NCBI RefSeq assembly: GCF_000763385.1
Contig: NZ_JQFA01000004.1
Coordinates: 1,550,001 to 1,614,000 of the forward strand
DNA: 64,000 nucleotides
From: Leptolyngbya sp. KIOST-1
Lineage (GTDB): Bacteria > Cyanobacteriota > Cyanobacteriia > Phormidesmidales > Phormidesmidaceae
Direction of reading: 5' to 3'
Each line of letters starts with the position of its first letter. The first letter of the stretch is position 1. The notes below the pieces were generated by a model. It saw nothing but the letters and a program-made list of their open reading frames with translations. It did not search any database and had not been told where the DNA came from. Shown here piece after piece: positions 1-9,101 of the stretch. The translations under genes were made by a program, and so were the position numbers.

Positions 1-821
1 TTGCACTCGCGGATGATGTGTTTCTGCAGCATGGGCACCTTTTCGGCCCGCATCTCCACCCCTAGATCGCCCCGGGCCACCATCACGGCATCGACCACCG
101 CCAGAATGTCGTTCAGGTTGTGAATCGCCTGGGGCTTTTCAATTTTGGCCAGCACGGGGGTGTGACTGGCCCCCAGACTGGCCAGCAGGTCCTTCAGGGT
201 AAGAATATCCTGGGCCTGACGCACAAAGCTCAGCGACACAATATCCACCCCCTGAGCCACGCCAAACTCGATGTCCTGGCGGTCTTTGGCGGTGAGGGAG
301 GGCAGGCGCAGGGTGAGGTCTGGCAGGTTGACCCCCTTGCGGCTCTTCAGCTCTCCCCCCTGGATCACCCGGCAGATCACCCGGGCGTCTGCAGCCTTTT
401 CCACCCGTAGCTCCAGTAGCCCGTCGTCGAGCAAAATCTGCATGCCGGGCTGGGCTTCCTCGGCCAGGTAGGGGTAGTCAATGCCAATGCCGTCCACCGC
501 GCTGGCCTGGTCCAGCGGCACCAGGGTGACGTTGGTGCCCTCCTTCAGCTCAATGGGGGTGGGCAGCTCGCCCACCCGAATTTTGGGTCCCTGCAGGTCT
601 TGCAGCAGGGTGATGGGGGTGTCGTGCTCCTCGGAGACCTCGCGCAGCAGGGCAATGGTGCGGGCGTGGTCGTCGTAGCTGCCGTGGGAAAAGTTGAGCC
701 GGGCCACGTTCATGCCCGCGTCGATCATTCGCTTGAGGGTGGCTTTGGAGCTGCTGGCGGGGCCAATGGTGGCCACAATCTTGGTGCGGCGGGTCTTGGG
801 GTACCGGGTCAGGGAATCCAT
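1..821 (-). CDS. pyk: Pyruvate kinase, N-terminal part (3' end outside window)
   Basis: Converts phosphoenolpyruvate and ADP to pyruvate and ATP, the last step of glycolysis, in the cytosol. About 273 residues are visible from the ATG at 821, running in one open frame off the left edge. The start [20 protein letters not shown] matches the pyruvate kinase N-terminus. The substrate-binding [11 protein letters not shown] stretch, the [10 protein letters not shown] segment, the AKIEKPQAI strand and the active-site [11 protein letters not shown] motif are all present in order. The visible part covers the beginning of the TIM barrel and the B domain; the C-terminal allosteric domain is off the window. 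The next gene upstream on the same strand starts far away at about 5.5 kb and ends only 64 bases before this start, so co-transcription is possible. Confidence 0.96.
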   Translation of the reverse strand, partial: MDSLTRYPKTRRTKIVATIGPASSSKATLKRMIDAGMNVARLNFSHGSYDDHARTIALLREVSEEHDTPITLLQDLQGPKIRVGELPTPIELKEGTNVTLVPLDQASAVDGIGIDYPYLAEEAQPGMQILLDDGLLELRVEKAADARVICRVIQGGELKSRKGVNLPDLTLRLPSLTAKDRQDIEFGVAQGVDIVSLSFVRQAQDILTLKDLLASLGASHTPVLAKIEKPQAIHNLNDILAVVDAVMVARGDLGVEMRAEKVPMLQKHIIREC

Positions 822-885
822 CGCAATCGGCGCAATTGGCCAGGGGCAAGGGTCGCCTTCAGTATAGTCGCAGGTATTTTGGATC

Positions 886-3800
886 CTATGTAGCCCTGGC
901 TGCATTCTGGTTGGGCCAGGTCACCAGGAGTTGTTCGGCCTCTGGGGCGGGCAGGGGCTTGGCAAAGTGGTAGCCCTGGGCGTAGGGGCAGCCCAGCTGA
1001 CGCAGCTGCTCGAGCTGGCTCTGGGTTTCAACTCCTTCGGCGATCGCGGCCATACCCAGGCTCTGGGCCAGGGCCAGAATGGCCTGCACCATCGCTACCC
1101 CCCGCGGGTCGGCCTCCATCGACTGAATGAAGGATCGATCGATTTTGAGAATCTGCATCGGAAACTGATGCACCATGCTGAGGGACGAGTAGCCGGTGCC
1201 AAAGTCGTCAATGCTGAGCTGAATACCGCGATCGCGCAGCGCCTGCAACATTACCTCGGCGGTTTGGGGGTTTTCGATCAGGGCGCTCTCGGTGATTTCG
1301 AGCCGCAGGTGGTTGCCGCTGAGGCCGGAGGCGGCCAGGGCGTCATCGATGGTGTCGATCAGGTGGGGGTGGGCGAACTGCTTGACCGACAGGTTGACGC
1401 TGATTACCAGGGCCTGGGCCTGGGGCAGGCCCTGTCGCCACTGCTGGAGCTGCTGGCAGGCGGCCCGCTGGGTCCATTCACCGATGGCAAGAATTAATCC
1501 GGTCTCTTCGGCCAGGGGAATAAAGGTGCTGGGCAAAATGACGCCCCACTGGGGGTGGTGCCAGCGCACCAGGGCCTCAAAGCCGATCAGCTGATCGTTG
1601 CTTAGATCGACAATGGGCTGGTAGTACAGCGCCAGTTCATTGCGATCGATCGCCCGCTGGAGGGCGTTTTCGAGGGAGAGACGGGTCGCCACCTGCTCGT
1701 GCATGGCGGGGTCAAATAGGGCCGACTGGCCCCGACCGTGGTCCTTGGCCCGGTACATGGCGGTGTCGGCGTCGCGCAGAAAGTCCACCGCCTCTACCGC
1801 TCCGGTCAGATTGGACGCGATGCCGACGCTGGCGCTGATGAAAATTTCGCGCCCCTCCAGCAGCAGCGGGGTTTGCAGCACCTCATGAATGCGATCGGCC
1901 ACCCTGCGGGCGTCGTCAATGGCGGTGATCGGGTTGAGCAAAATGGCGAATTCGTCGCCCCCCAGACGGGCCACCAGGTCGCCCTCCCGCACCACCGAAC
2001 TGAGCCGCCGGGCGCACTCAATCAGCAGCTGGTCGCCCACCAGGTGGCCGAGGCTGTCGTTGATGACTTTGAATCGATCGAGGTCGATGAAGAGCACTGC
2101 AAAGATCACCGCCTTTGACACTTTGGCGGCCGCCACGGCCCCGTTGAGCTGCTCCATAAAGTAGGCGCGGTTGGGCGACCCGGTGAGGGGGTCGTGCAGG
2201 GCTTCGTAGGCCAGGCGGTCCTCGATCAGTTTGCGATCGGTGATATCGGTGAGGGTGCCCACCAGGGTCGTCACCGCGCCCAGGGCATTGCGCTGGGCCT
2301 GCCCCAGCAGCTGCACAAAGCGCCGGCTGCCGTCGGGGCGCACCAGGGTCCCCTCCAGGTTGAGGGGTTGGCCGCTGCGGCTCGATGCGGCCAGCTGATG
2401 CTGCCACAGGGGGCGATCGCCGGGGTCCAGGGCCGCCAGCAGTGCCGCCACCGTCGGGGCGGTCTGGCCCAGGGGCAGGCCGTAAATCCGAAACATCTCC
2501 TCGGACCAGGAGAGCTGCTGACTGGGCAGGTACAGCTCCCAGCTGCCGGTGTGGGCGATGCGCTGGGCCTCCTTGAGGCGCTGCTCGGCCCGCTGCCGCT
2601 GGCGCAGTTCGCGCTGGGCCTGGGCCAGGGTTTGGGCCTGCTGCACGGCGATCGCCAGCTGGTCAGCCACGGTCTGCACCAGCTCGATCTCGGCGGTTTT
2701 CCAGGCTTCGGGGTCCGGGGTCTGGCGGTGAATGCCCAACCGTCCCCAGGGCCGGGGGAGACTCAGGTGGAGGGGCACCAGCAGCCAGCGACCGGGCAGG
2801 GTGTCGAGCAAACCGTGGGGGGTGGCGGTGGTGTCGATCTGGGCCAGGTCGCTCTGGAGCGGGCTCTCCGCCGGATCCGTGATGGTGCGGAACAGCAGGC
2901 TGGGCAGCGTCGGGTGGGCCCGGTGTTCGGCGATGACCCGCCACTGCTGGTCGGCGGGCAGGTACATCTGAATGCTGACGTGGTCCGCCTGGAGCAGGTG
3001 GGCGATTTCGCGGGCGGCGGTGTCAAAGATGCTGTCCAGATCAAGGGACTGGCGAATCGCCTGCACCACCCGGTTGAGGGCCTGCTCGCGACGGATCTGG
3101 TGCTCAATTTGGTCGTAGGCTCGCTTGCGGCTGGTGACATCCTGAAAGTACACCGCCAGACCCTCCTGGGTGGGGTACACGTGGAACTCGCACCAGCTGT
3201 CGGATCGGGCCATGTATTCCTCAAAGGTGAGGCTGACCCGATCGATAATCGCTCGTCTGAGGTGCTGGGCCATCTGGGTGTCCAGCACCTCCGGGAACTC
3301 CTGCCAGAGGTTCTGGCCCAGCACCCGGTGACGCGATCGCCGCAAAAACTGCTCCGCCCGCTGGTTGAGGTAGATAAATCGCCAGTTCTGGTCGAGGGCA
3401 AAGAAGGCGTCGGTAATGCTCTCCAGAATATTGTTGATGCGCTGGTGGGAGCTTTGCAGGGCCTGTTCGGCGGCCTGGCGCTCGGCCTCCTCCTGCTTGC
3501 GATCGCTGATGTCCTGGGACACCCCAATGCTGAACAGGGGCTGGCCGTCGCCATCGCGCACCAGGCACACCGTCAGCGCCACCCAGATCAGGCTGCCGTT
3601 CTTGTGGCGGTAGCGCTTTTCCATGGCAAAGGAGTGCAACTCACCGGCCAGCAGCCGCTGGTAGTGCTGCAAATCGAGGGCCAGATCGTCGGAGTGGGTA
3701 AAGTCGGCAAAGTTTTTTTGCAGCAACTCCTCGCGACTGAACCCCAGCATGCGGCAGATACCGGGGTTTACATCCACTAGGTCCCCGTTCAGACTGGCCT

Positions 3801-5478
3801 GGCAAATGCCCACATTGATCTGCTCAAAAATAGCCCGAAACCGAGCTTCGGCGGCGCTCAGGGTAGCCAAAATGGCCTTGCGTTCGGTAATATCCTTGCC
3901 GACCGAGAGCAGGCAGGTCTGGTCGTTGAGCTGGGTCAGATCCGCCGACACCAGCAGGGTGCGGGTCTGGCCATCGGCCATCAGGGAGTCGATTTCGATG
4001 TTTTGAATGCAGCCGCGATCGCGGATCTGGCGGCGCAGGTGGGCAAACTGGCGGCGATCGTGAACCAGGCCCAGGTCGGCGGGGCGTCGCCCCACAATTT
4101 CGGTGCTGGGGCGGCCCAGCCAGCGGGCATAGCTGGCGTTTACCAGCAGGTGACGCCCCTCCGGAAAGGTGGTCACGGCCATGGGGTCGGGGCTGTGGTG
4201 AAACAGGCTGGCAAAGGCGTTTTGAGTTTGACGCAGGCAGGTCTGCATGGTGTACTGTTCGCAGGCCAGCGACAGGCTAATCGAGGCAGTCCGCAGCAGC
4301 TTAATGGTGGCCGGGGGCCAGGCGTTCGGGGGACTTGTCCCGGCCTGGTCAGGGCCATCGCTAGCGCGGCTAAACACCAAAAAGCCAAAGTACTGGGCGT
4401 GGCACCGCAGCGGCAGAACCAGTACCGTATCGCCGCTCAGGTGCCTCAACAGCGCCTGCTCCGCCGCTGGAAAGCTACCCACGGTTCCGGTCAGCAGGCC
4501 ACCTCGGGAGAGGACGTCGTGCCATCGCTGCAGCTGCACCAGGGGCAGGTTTTGTAGGCTGGCCTGGTCAATGGCGGCGGTGCCCCTCCGGTACCAGGCG
4601 GCCCGTAGACTGGTCAGAGTTTTGCCATCGCTGTCTAGATGGGTTTCAAACAGGGCGGCGCCCAGTGCCTGGCTGGCCACTCCCAGCAGGTTGAGACAGC
4701 GCCCCAACACCCGCAGGCGATTTTGCCCCTCCATCTGCAGGAGCTGGTAGTGGATGTTGGTCAGGATGGTGAGGCTGCGATCGGGAGGAGTCGGGCGAGG
4801 GGCGGGGCTGCGATCGGTAGCGGCGGCTAGCGGGGGGTCGACCTCAGGCCTCAGGTGCCACGGCGGGCTCGGGCGATCGCCCAGGCCCCCGGTATCTTGA
4901 TCGTCAGAAATGCTGGTCTCAGCCGTAGCCCAGTAGAGCCGCTGATGCGACACCAACCCGCAAATTTGCCGCTGGGCATCCATCACCAGCAGGTAGCGGT
5001 GGCCCCCCTGAATGGCCTGGTGGGCCTCCAAAAGGCTGGCCTCATACCCCAGCATGGGTACCTGGGGCAGAGTGCTCAACCCAATGGCGGTCGTCGCAGT
5101 ATCGACTCCGGCCGCAACGCCATTGAACACCTCTTGCTCCGTAAACAACCCCAAAACATCGCTCCCTTCCGCCACCACCACGCAGCTCTGGCGCTGGGCC
5201 TGCATCAGCTGCACCGCCGCCTGAATAGAGGTCTGGGGCGGTACCACCGCCGGCAGCAGATCAACCAGGTCGCCCAGATTGAGGGGCCTGGGAAGGGTGC
5301 AGCTCGGGGCGGCGGTGGAGGTTGGGGAGGAGTCTTGGGTGGCTATGGTGCAGCTCAGGGGAGAGAAGGACACTGGGGAGGTGGCCCCGGTGGTTGACGT
5401 TTCGGCAGGTTCACGGACAGCGGCAGAATCTGAATTGGAAAGAGCGGCCATGACCAATACACTCGGGCGGTAGGGCAT
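886..5478 (-). CDS. CBS-GAF-multiPAS-GGDEF-EAL cyclic-di-GMP signalling protein
   Basis: A predicted soluble sensor that makes and/or degrades cyclic di-GMP. Reading from the N-terminus (about 1530 residues): a low-complexity Ser/Thr leader, a CBS pair (about 70-190), a GAF domain (240-415), three PAS/PAC units (420-800), a second GAF (810-970), a further PAS (980-1095), GGDEF (1100-1265) and EAL (1280-1525). The cyclase signature GGDEF is intact, with an RxxD inhibitory site (REGD) five residues before it. The phosphodiesterase motifs EAL ([11 protein letters not shown]), DDFGTGYSS and AEGVET are also intact, so both activities are plausible. The ATG at 5478 has GGGGA just upstream; a GTG at 5502 or an ATG at 5451 are alternatives. 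No transmembrane segment is evident. Confidence 0.93.
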   Translation of the reverse strand: MPYRPSVLVMAALSNSDSAAVREPAETSTTGATSPVSFSPLSCTIATQDSSPTSTAAPSCTLPRPLNLGDLVDLLPAVVPPQTSIQAAVQLMQAQRQSCVVVAEGSDVLGLFTEQEVFNGVAAGVDTATTAIGLSTLPQVPMLGYEASLLEAHQAIQGGHRYLLVMDAQRQICGLVSHQRLYWATAETSISDDQDTGGLGDRPSPPWHLRPEVDPPLAAATDRSPAPRPTPPDRSLTILTNIHYQLLQMEGQNRLRVLGRCLNLLGVASQALGAALFETHLDSDGKTLTSLRAAWYRRGTAAIDQASLQNLPLVQLQRWHDVLSRGGLLTGTVGSFPAAEQALLRHLSGDTVLVLPLRCHAQYFGFLVFSRASDGPDQAGTSPPNAWPPATIKLLRTASISLSLACEQYTMQTCLRQTQNAFASLFHHSPDPMAVTTFPEGRHLLVNASYARWLGRPSTEIVGRRPADLGLVHDRRQFAHLRRQIRDRGCIQNIEIDSLMADGQTRTLLVSADLTQLNDQTCLLSVGKDITERKAILATLSAAEARFRAIFEQINVGICQASLNGDLVDVNPGICRMLGFSREELLQKNFADFTHSDDLALDLQHYQRLLAGELHSFAMEKRYRHKNGSLIWVALTVCLVRDGDGQPLFSIGVSQDISDRKQEEAERQAAEQALQSSHQRINNILESITDAFFALDQNWRFIYLNQRAEQFLRRSRHRVLGQNLWQEFPEVLDTQMAQHLRRAIIDRVSLTFEEYMARSDSWCEFHVYPTQEGLAVYFQDVTSRKRAYDQIEHQIRREQALNRVVQAIRQSLDLDSIFDTAAREIAHLLQADHVSIQMYLPADQQWRVIAEHRAHPTLPSLLFRTITDPAESPLQSDLAQIDTTATPHGLLDTLPGRWLLVPLHLSLPRPWGRLGIHRQTPDPEAWKTAEIELVQTVADQLAIAVQQAQTLAQAQRELRQRQRAEQRLKEAQRIAHTGSWELYLPSQQLSWSEEMFRIYGLPLGQTAPTVAALLAALDPGDRPLWQHQLAASSRSGQPLNLEGTLVRPDGSRRFVQLLGQAQRNALGAVTTLVGTLTDITDRKLIEDRLAYEALHDPLTGSPNRAYFMEQLNGAVAAAKVSKAVIFAVLFIDLDRFKVINDSLGHLVGDQLLIECARRLSSVVREGDLVARLGGDEFAILLNPITAIDDARRVADRIHEVLQTPLLLEGREIFISASVGIASNLTGAVEAVDFLRDADTAMYRAKDHGRGQSALFDPAMHEQVATRLSLENALQRAIDRNELALYYQPIVDLSNDQLIGFEALVRWHHPQWGVILPSTFIPLAEETGLILAIGEWTQRAACQQLQQWRQGLPQAQALVISVNLSVKQFAHPHLIDTIDDALAASGLSGNHLRLEITESALIENPQTAEVMLQALRDRGIQLSIDDFGTGYSSLSMVHQFPMQILKIDRSFIQSMEADPRGVAMVQAILALAQSLGMAAIAEGVETQSQLEQLRQLGCPYAQGYHFAKPLPAPEAEQLLVTWPNQNAARAT

Positions 5479-5734
5479 AGCGTTCCCCGGACGGGTCCCC
5501 ACAGTGGTAGGCGGGCCGGAGGCGGTGGGTTGGGGCTATCGTTTATATCGAACTATCTGATGGGGATCATTCAAGACCTGGCTGTCACCGAGCGCCCCGT
5601 GGGTAAACGGGAGCACCCTGGTGAGAACAAAGTGCCCCCAGGGTACCCACTTAAAGTCCTTTGTCAACAGATGCTGCGCTAATCGGTTCTGCGACGAGTC
5701 TTGCCCCAACCCGTTCAGCCCCCGCGTAGTGGTA

Positions 5735-7105
5735 CTAGACCCCGGCGGAGGATGCCTTGGTCAGGTCGGCCTTCACCTCCTGGCGCAGGCGGGCCAGGGT
5801 CTTGGAGGCATTGGTATCGGCGAGAATGGCGGCTAGGGTGGCGCTGACGCCCTCGGGGCCCCAGGTGCAGCCCTGCTCCAGATAGGTTTTAGCGGCTCTG
5901 CCCACCGCATAGGAACCATAGCCTGCGGCGCTGGCCTGGGCGGTCATGGCTCCGGCCAGGGCCATGACCCCGGTGGGGCTGTCGACGAGGCTGACCAGCG
6001 CCGCGGTGGTTTTGCCCGCCCCCAGCAGGCCGCTGCCCACCTCGCTCAGCAGCAGTGTGCCGGAGCTTTTGAGAATGGCCCGCCACAGTCTACCGGCCTC
6101 GTGGCTGGTGATAGGAAAGCCGTAGAGCCGCGCCAGGGTGCGAATCATGACCAGGTCGATAAGAATGCCACCCGCCAGGTCGAGGCCCGCGATCGGATTG
6201 AGGGCGACGGCGGCGGCTTTGTACTTGGCAAACTGCCAGATGGTTTCGTCGGCGCGATCGCTAAACAGTTGACTGACCTGGCCCACCATCTCACCCTCTA
6301 TGGCGCGGGCGTTGCGCAGGGCGTTGAGGGCAACCAGCCCGGCACCATCCTCGGCCACAATGGTCAGCAGCGCCTGGCGCAGGGGTTCGATCTGGGCCGC
6401 CTGGGGCTCCCACTCGTCACTGGTACGACCATCGGGCCACTCGACTCGCACCCGCAGCGGCGCGGGGCTGGCGGCGATAGTGACCACGCTGTCAATGGCC
6501 AGAGGCAGCTTGGCCCCCTGGCCCAGGTCTGCCCGCAGGCGGTGGAGGGTCTGGTAAATTGCCTGGCGATCGATTTCGGGGTAGAGGTCGATCTTGTTAA
6601 ACACCAGCAGCAGGGGTTTTTGTCCCCGCTGTAGCTCCAGCAGCGCCTGGTATTCGAGTTGAGTAATCTCCCCTGAAACCACAAATAAGATTAGATCGGC
6701 CTGGGTGGCTACGGTTTGGGCCATATCGGCTCGCACGTCACCCCCCACCTCGTCCAGGCCAGGGGTGTCGATCAGCTCGATCTGCCAGGGCTGATCGAGG
6801 TCCATCTGCGGTTGCCAGTACACCGACCGGGGCCAGCGGGTCACCCCGTGCAGAGGGCCGGTCTCGAGCAGGGCTTCTCCCACCAGGGCGTTGATCACCG
6901 CCGATTTGCCCCGGCTGACCAGGCCAAACACCGCCACCCGCAGACAGCGCGACTCCAGCTTGGCGTCCAGGCTCTGAAGCTGCCCCAGGCCCGTTTTGAC
7001 CGCCGCTGCCGCCGCCGGGTCGGGGCTGCCCTGGAGGGCGGCGGAGTAGCGAGAGACGGCCTGACTCAGGGTGTGGCGGGCGCGGTGCAGCAGCGGGGAG
7101 GGCAT
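5735..7105 (-). CDS. Dynamin/Era-like GTPase with DUF697-type C-terminal region
   Basis: A 456-residue GTP-binding protein, probably acting at a membrane. G motifs seen: P-loop GLVSRGKS (61-68), DTPG (113-116) and NKID (170-173), so the nucleotide site looks complete. After the G domain comes a helical region, and from about 300 a hydrophobic tail (NPIAGLDLAGG, MIRTLARLYGF) typical of the DUF697 family, which is thought to associate with membranes. The next gene upstream on the same strand is a second, more diverged member of the same family, separated by about 44 bases containing four octamer repeats, so the two are probably one transcription unit. The physiological role of these paired GTPases is not known to me. 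Confidence 0.87.
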   Translation of the reverse strand: MPSPLLHRARHTLSQAVSRYSAALQGSPDPAAAAAVKTGLGQLQSLDAKLESRCLRVAVFGLVSRGKSAVINALVGEALLETGPLHGVTRWPRSVYWQPQMDLDQPWQIELIDTPGLDEVGGDVRADMAQTVATQADLILFVVSGEITQLEYQALLELQRGQKPLLLVFNKIDLYPEIDRQAIYQTLHRLRADLGQGAKLPLAIDSVVTIAASPAPLRVRVEWPDGRTSDEWEPQAAQIEPLRQALLTIVAEDGAGLVALNALRNARAIEGEMVGQVSQLFSDRADETIWQFAKYKAAAVALNPIAGLDLAGGILIDLVMIRTLARLYGFPITSHEAGRLWRAILKSSGTLLLSEVGSGLLGAGKTTAALVSLVDSPTGVMALAGAMTAQASAAGYGSYAVGRAAKTYLEQGCTWGPEGVSATLAAILADTNASKTLARLRQEVKADLTKASSAGV

Positions 7106-7116
7106 GGGAGGGGTGG

Positions 7117-7148
7117 GTGAGGGGGTGAGGGGGTGAGGGGGTGAGGGG
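7117..7148. repeat. Octamer microsatellite (GTGAGGGG)x4
   Basis: Four perfect head-to-tail copies of GTGAGGGG fill most of the short spacer between the two DUF697 GTPase genes. The run ends two bases before the stop codon of the upstream gene. It is of the same unit length (8) as the ACCCATCC run at 55.7 kb. Confidence 0.9.
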
Positions 7149-7149
7149 A

Positions 7150-8847
7150 TTAAAGGGGGTCGTTGGGGGTGGTTTCGAGGGGCAGGGGGGGGACAGTGGT
7201 TGTGCTGGGGACGGTTTCGAGGGGGAGGGGGTCGGCGGCGGGGCTGGTGGACTGGAGATCGAGGGCGGGGGTGAGATCGAGGTCCAGGTCGAGGGCGGAG
7301 CTGGCAGGGAGCTGGGCTGGGGTGGGTTTGAGGATTTCTATGCCCTGTTTGGCCAGGGTTTGCAGCAGGCTGAGCTGACGGTTTTGCTGAATGGTGGCCT
7401 GGAGCCGCTGGGCGATCGCCTCCCAGGAGAGGGCCGTGGTGGGGGTACCGGCCAGGGCGGCCTGCTCAAAGTAGTCAATCAGGCTGAGGCCCGCCATCCG
7501 GGTGAGGTAGGTGGCGCTGAGGCCCTGTACCAGCCCGCCCGCCAGATAGGTGGCGAAGTGGCTCTTGAGTACAGCGGTGAGCACCTGGGTCGAGAGTTCG
7601 ACCAGGCCCAGCTTGACGGTGAGACTGGCCAGGGTGCCAGCGGCGGTCTTGGCTTCGTCGAGGTTGAGGCTGAAGCCGTAGATTTTGCCCAGGTCCATAA
7701 TCAGCTGGCCGTTGATGGCGACGGTGGCCAGCAGGTCGAGGGTGGGTACGGGGTTGGCAAAGGCGGCGGCCCCGGCCACCCACTGCAGCCGATCGATCAG
7801 GGGCATGGCCCGATCGCGGCGCAGGCGGTTGAGATCGCTCTGCACCTGCTGGCGCAGGGCCTGGGTGCGGCGCAGCACGGTGGCCGCCACCAGCGCAGAT
7901 CGCTGGGCGCCCAGGGCCGACTCAAGGGCGGCAGGCAAATCAGCGATCGCCGCTGGGGGCGTTTCCATGGTTTCGCTCACGGTGCCATCGGCCTGGTGGC
8001 GGCGCACCTTGATGGGACGGGGGGCGGCGGCGATCGCCACCACGGGCACGGGGGCAGGCAGGGTAGACACCTGCCGCTGGAGCTGGGCCAGAATGGTCTG
8101 CTGATCGGCGGGGTCGTAGTGGTCTTGCTTGTTGAACACCAGCACGGCCCCCTGACCGGCCAGGGCGCGATCGCGCAGCAGGGTGAGGGCGCTATTGGTG
8201 ATGTCGCCATCGGTGACGAGGAGCACGCCGTCGTAGCCCAGCCAGTCGGGGGAGACGGCTGGCGCCAGGCAGACTTCGGCCCAGCTCAGGGCGGGGGTGG
8301 TTTCCCGCAGCAGGGCGAGCAGGGTGCTTTTGCCCGTGCGGGGGTCGCCTGCGATCGCCACCTGTAGGGTCTGGCGATCGAGCTCCGCCAGCAGGGTCTG
8401 GTGCTGCTGGCGGTAGGCCACCAGGCTCGCGGCGTCGATCGCGGCCGGGCCCGCCAGCGCCGATTCCTGGGCCAGGGTGTCGACCAGGGTGGCCAGGGCT
8501 GCTAGCTCAAACTCCACCCGAGCGCGATCGGTCAGGGGCGGGGCGGCGGGTTTGGCGGCGGCGGGTTTGGCGCTGCGACCCAGACCGGGGATACCTCGCC
8601 GCCACCACCAGAGCCCCGACCCCAGGGCCATAGCGCTCAGCAGCGTGGAGCTGTCGAGGGGATTGAAGTGGGCACTCCCCAGCAGCGCCAGGGTAGCCGA
8701 GAGGCCCAGCCCGCCCACCAGCAGGGGACGTTTGAGCAGCGCCGATACGGGCGATCGGTCCAGGCCCGCCGTTGGCCCCAGGGCGGGCTCTCCCGCTGGC
8801 TGAGCGGGATCGATGGTGTCGTCGTGGTCTGTGACCTCTAGCCCCAT
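7150..8847 (-). CDS. Diverged GTPase-like protein with N-terminal membrane segments and DUF697-type tail
   Basis: A 565-residue paralogue of the downstream GTPase. Two hydrophobic segments lie near residues 42-60 and 65-83, followed by an Ala/Pro-rich linker, then a P-loop GDPRTGKST (167-175) and NKQD (239-242) in place of NKxD. No DxxG motif is visible where the switch II region should be; the segment reads PDWLGYDGVLLVTDGD. GTP hydrolysis may therefore be weak or absent. The C-terminal half carries the DUF697-like hydrophobic region (FANPVPTLDLLATVAING). The ATG at 8847 is preferred because AGAGG lies about ten bases upstream; an in-frame start at 8931 would add 28 residues. Likely co-transcribed with the intact GTPase below it. 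Confidence 0.85.
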   Translation of the reverse strand: MGLEVTDHDDTIDPAQPAGEPALGPTAGLDRSPVSALLKRPLLVGGLGLSATLALLGSAHFNPLDSSTLLSAMALGSGLWWWRRGIPGLGRSAKPAAAKPAAPPLTDRARVEFELAALATLVDTLAQESALAGPAAIDAASLVAYRQQHQTLLAELDRQTLQVAIAGDPRTGKSTLLALLRETTPALSWAEVCLAPAVSPDWLGYDGVLLVTDGDITNSALTLLRDRALAGQGAVLVFNKQDHYDPADQQTILAQLQRQVSTLPAPVPVVAIAAAPRPIKVRRHQADGTVSETMETPPAAIADLPAALESALGAQRSALVAATVLRRTQALRQQVQSDLNRLRRDRAMPLIDRLQWVAGAAAFANPVPTLDLLATVAINGQLIMDLGKIYGFSLNLDEAKTAAGTLASLTVKLGLVELSTQVLTAVLKSHFATYLAGGLVQGLSATYLTRMAGLSLIDYFEQAALAGTPTTALSWEAIAQRLQATIQQNRQLSLLQTLAKQGIEILKPTPAQLPASSALDLDLDLTPALDLQSTSPAADPLPLETVPSTTTVPPLPLETTPNDPL

Positions 8848-9101
8848 GGCCTGATCGCCTCTTGGTAATGTTTGGGTGCCCTGTCTGCGATGGGACTGCG
8901 ATGGGAGCGCAGCCCTACGCTTCATCCCCATTGTCGCAAAGGAGGTGGCCTGGCTCCAGGGGGGACTTCCTCCCTGCCCAGGTGTGAATCCCGGCGCAGC
9001 GCGACCCAGGGGCAGGCCCGGTAATCCTACTGTAAACTGGGGTAGCGATCTTCCTGGCAGACAGGCTGCCCAATCTTCAGCCCCTGAATCGATCCAACAC
9101 C

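Noticed and set aside
2194-3780. 528-codon plus-strand open frame opposite the c-di-GMP gene
   Set aside because: It is antisense to strongly conserved PAS, GAF and GGDEF coding sequence, is rich in Gln/Gly/Val/Leu as expected for the complement of GC-rich codons, and has no motif or ribosome site.
7141-8367. 408-codon plus-strand frame opposite the second GTPase
   Set aside because: Glycine/glutamine-rich shadow frame; the minus-strand frame carries the P-loop and NKQD motifs.
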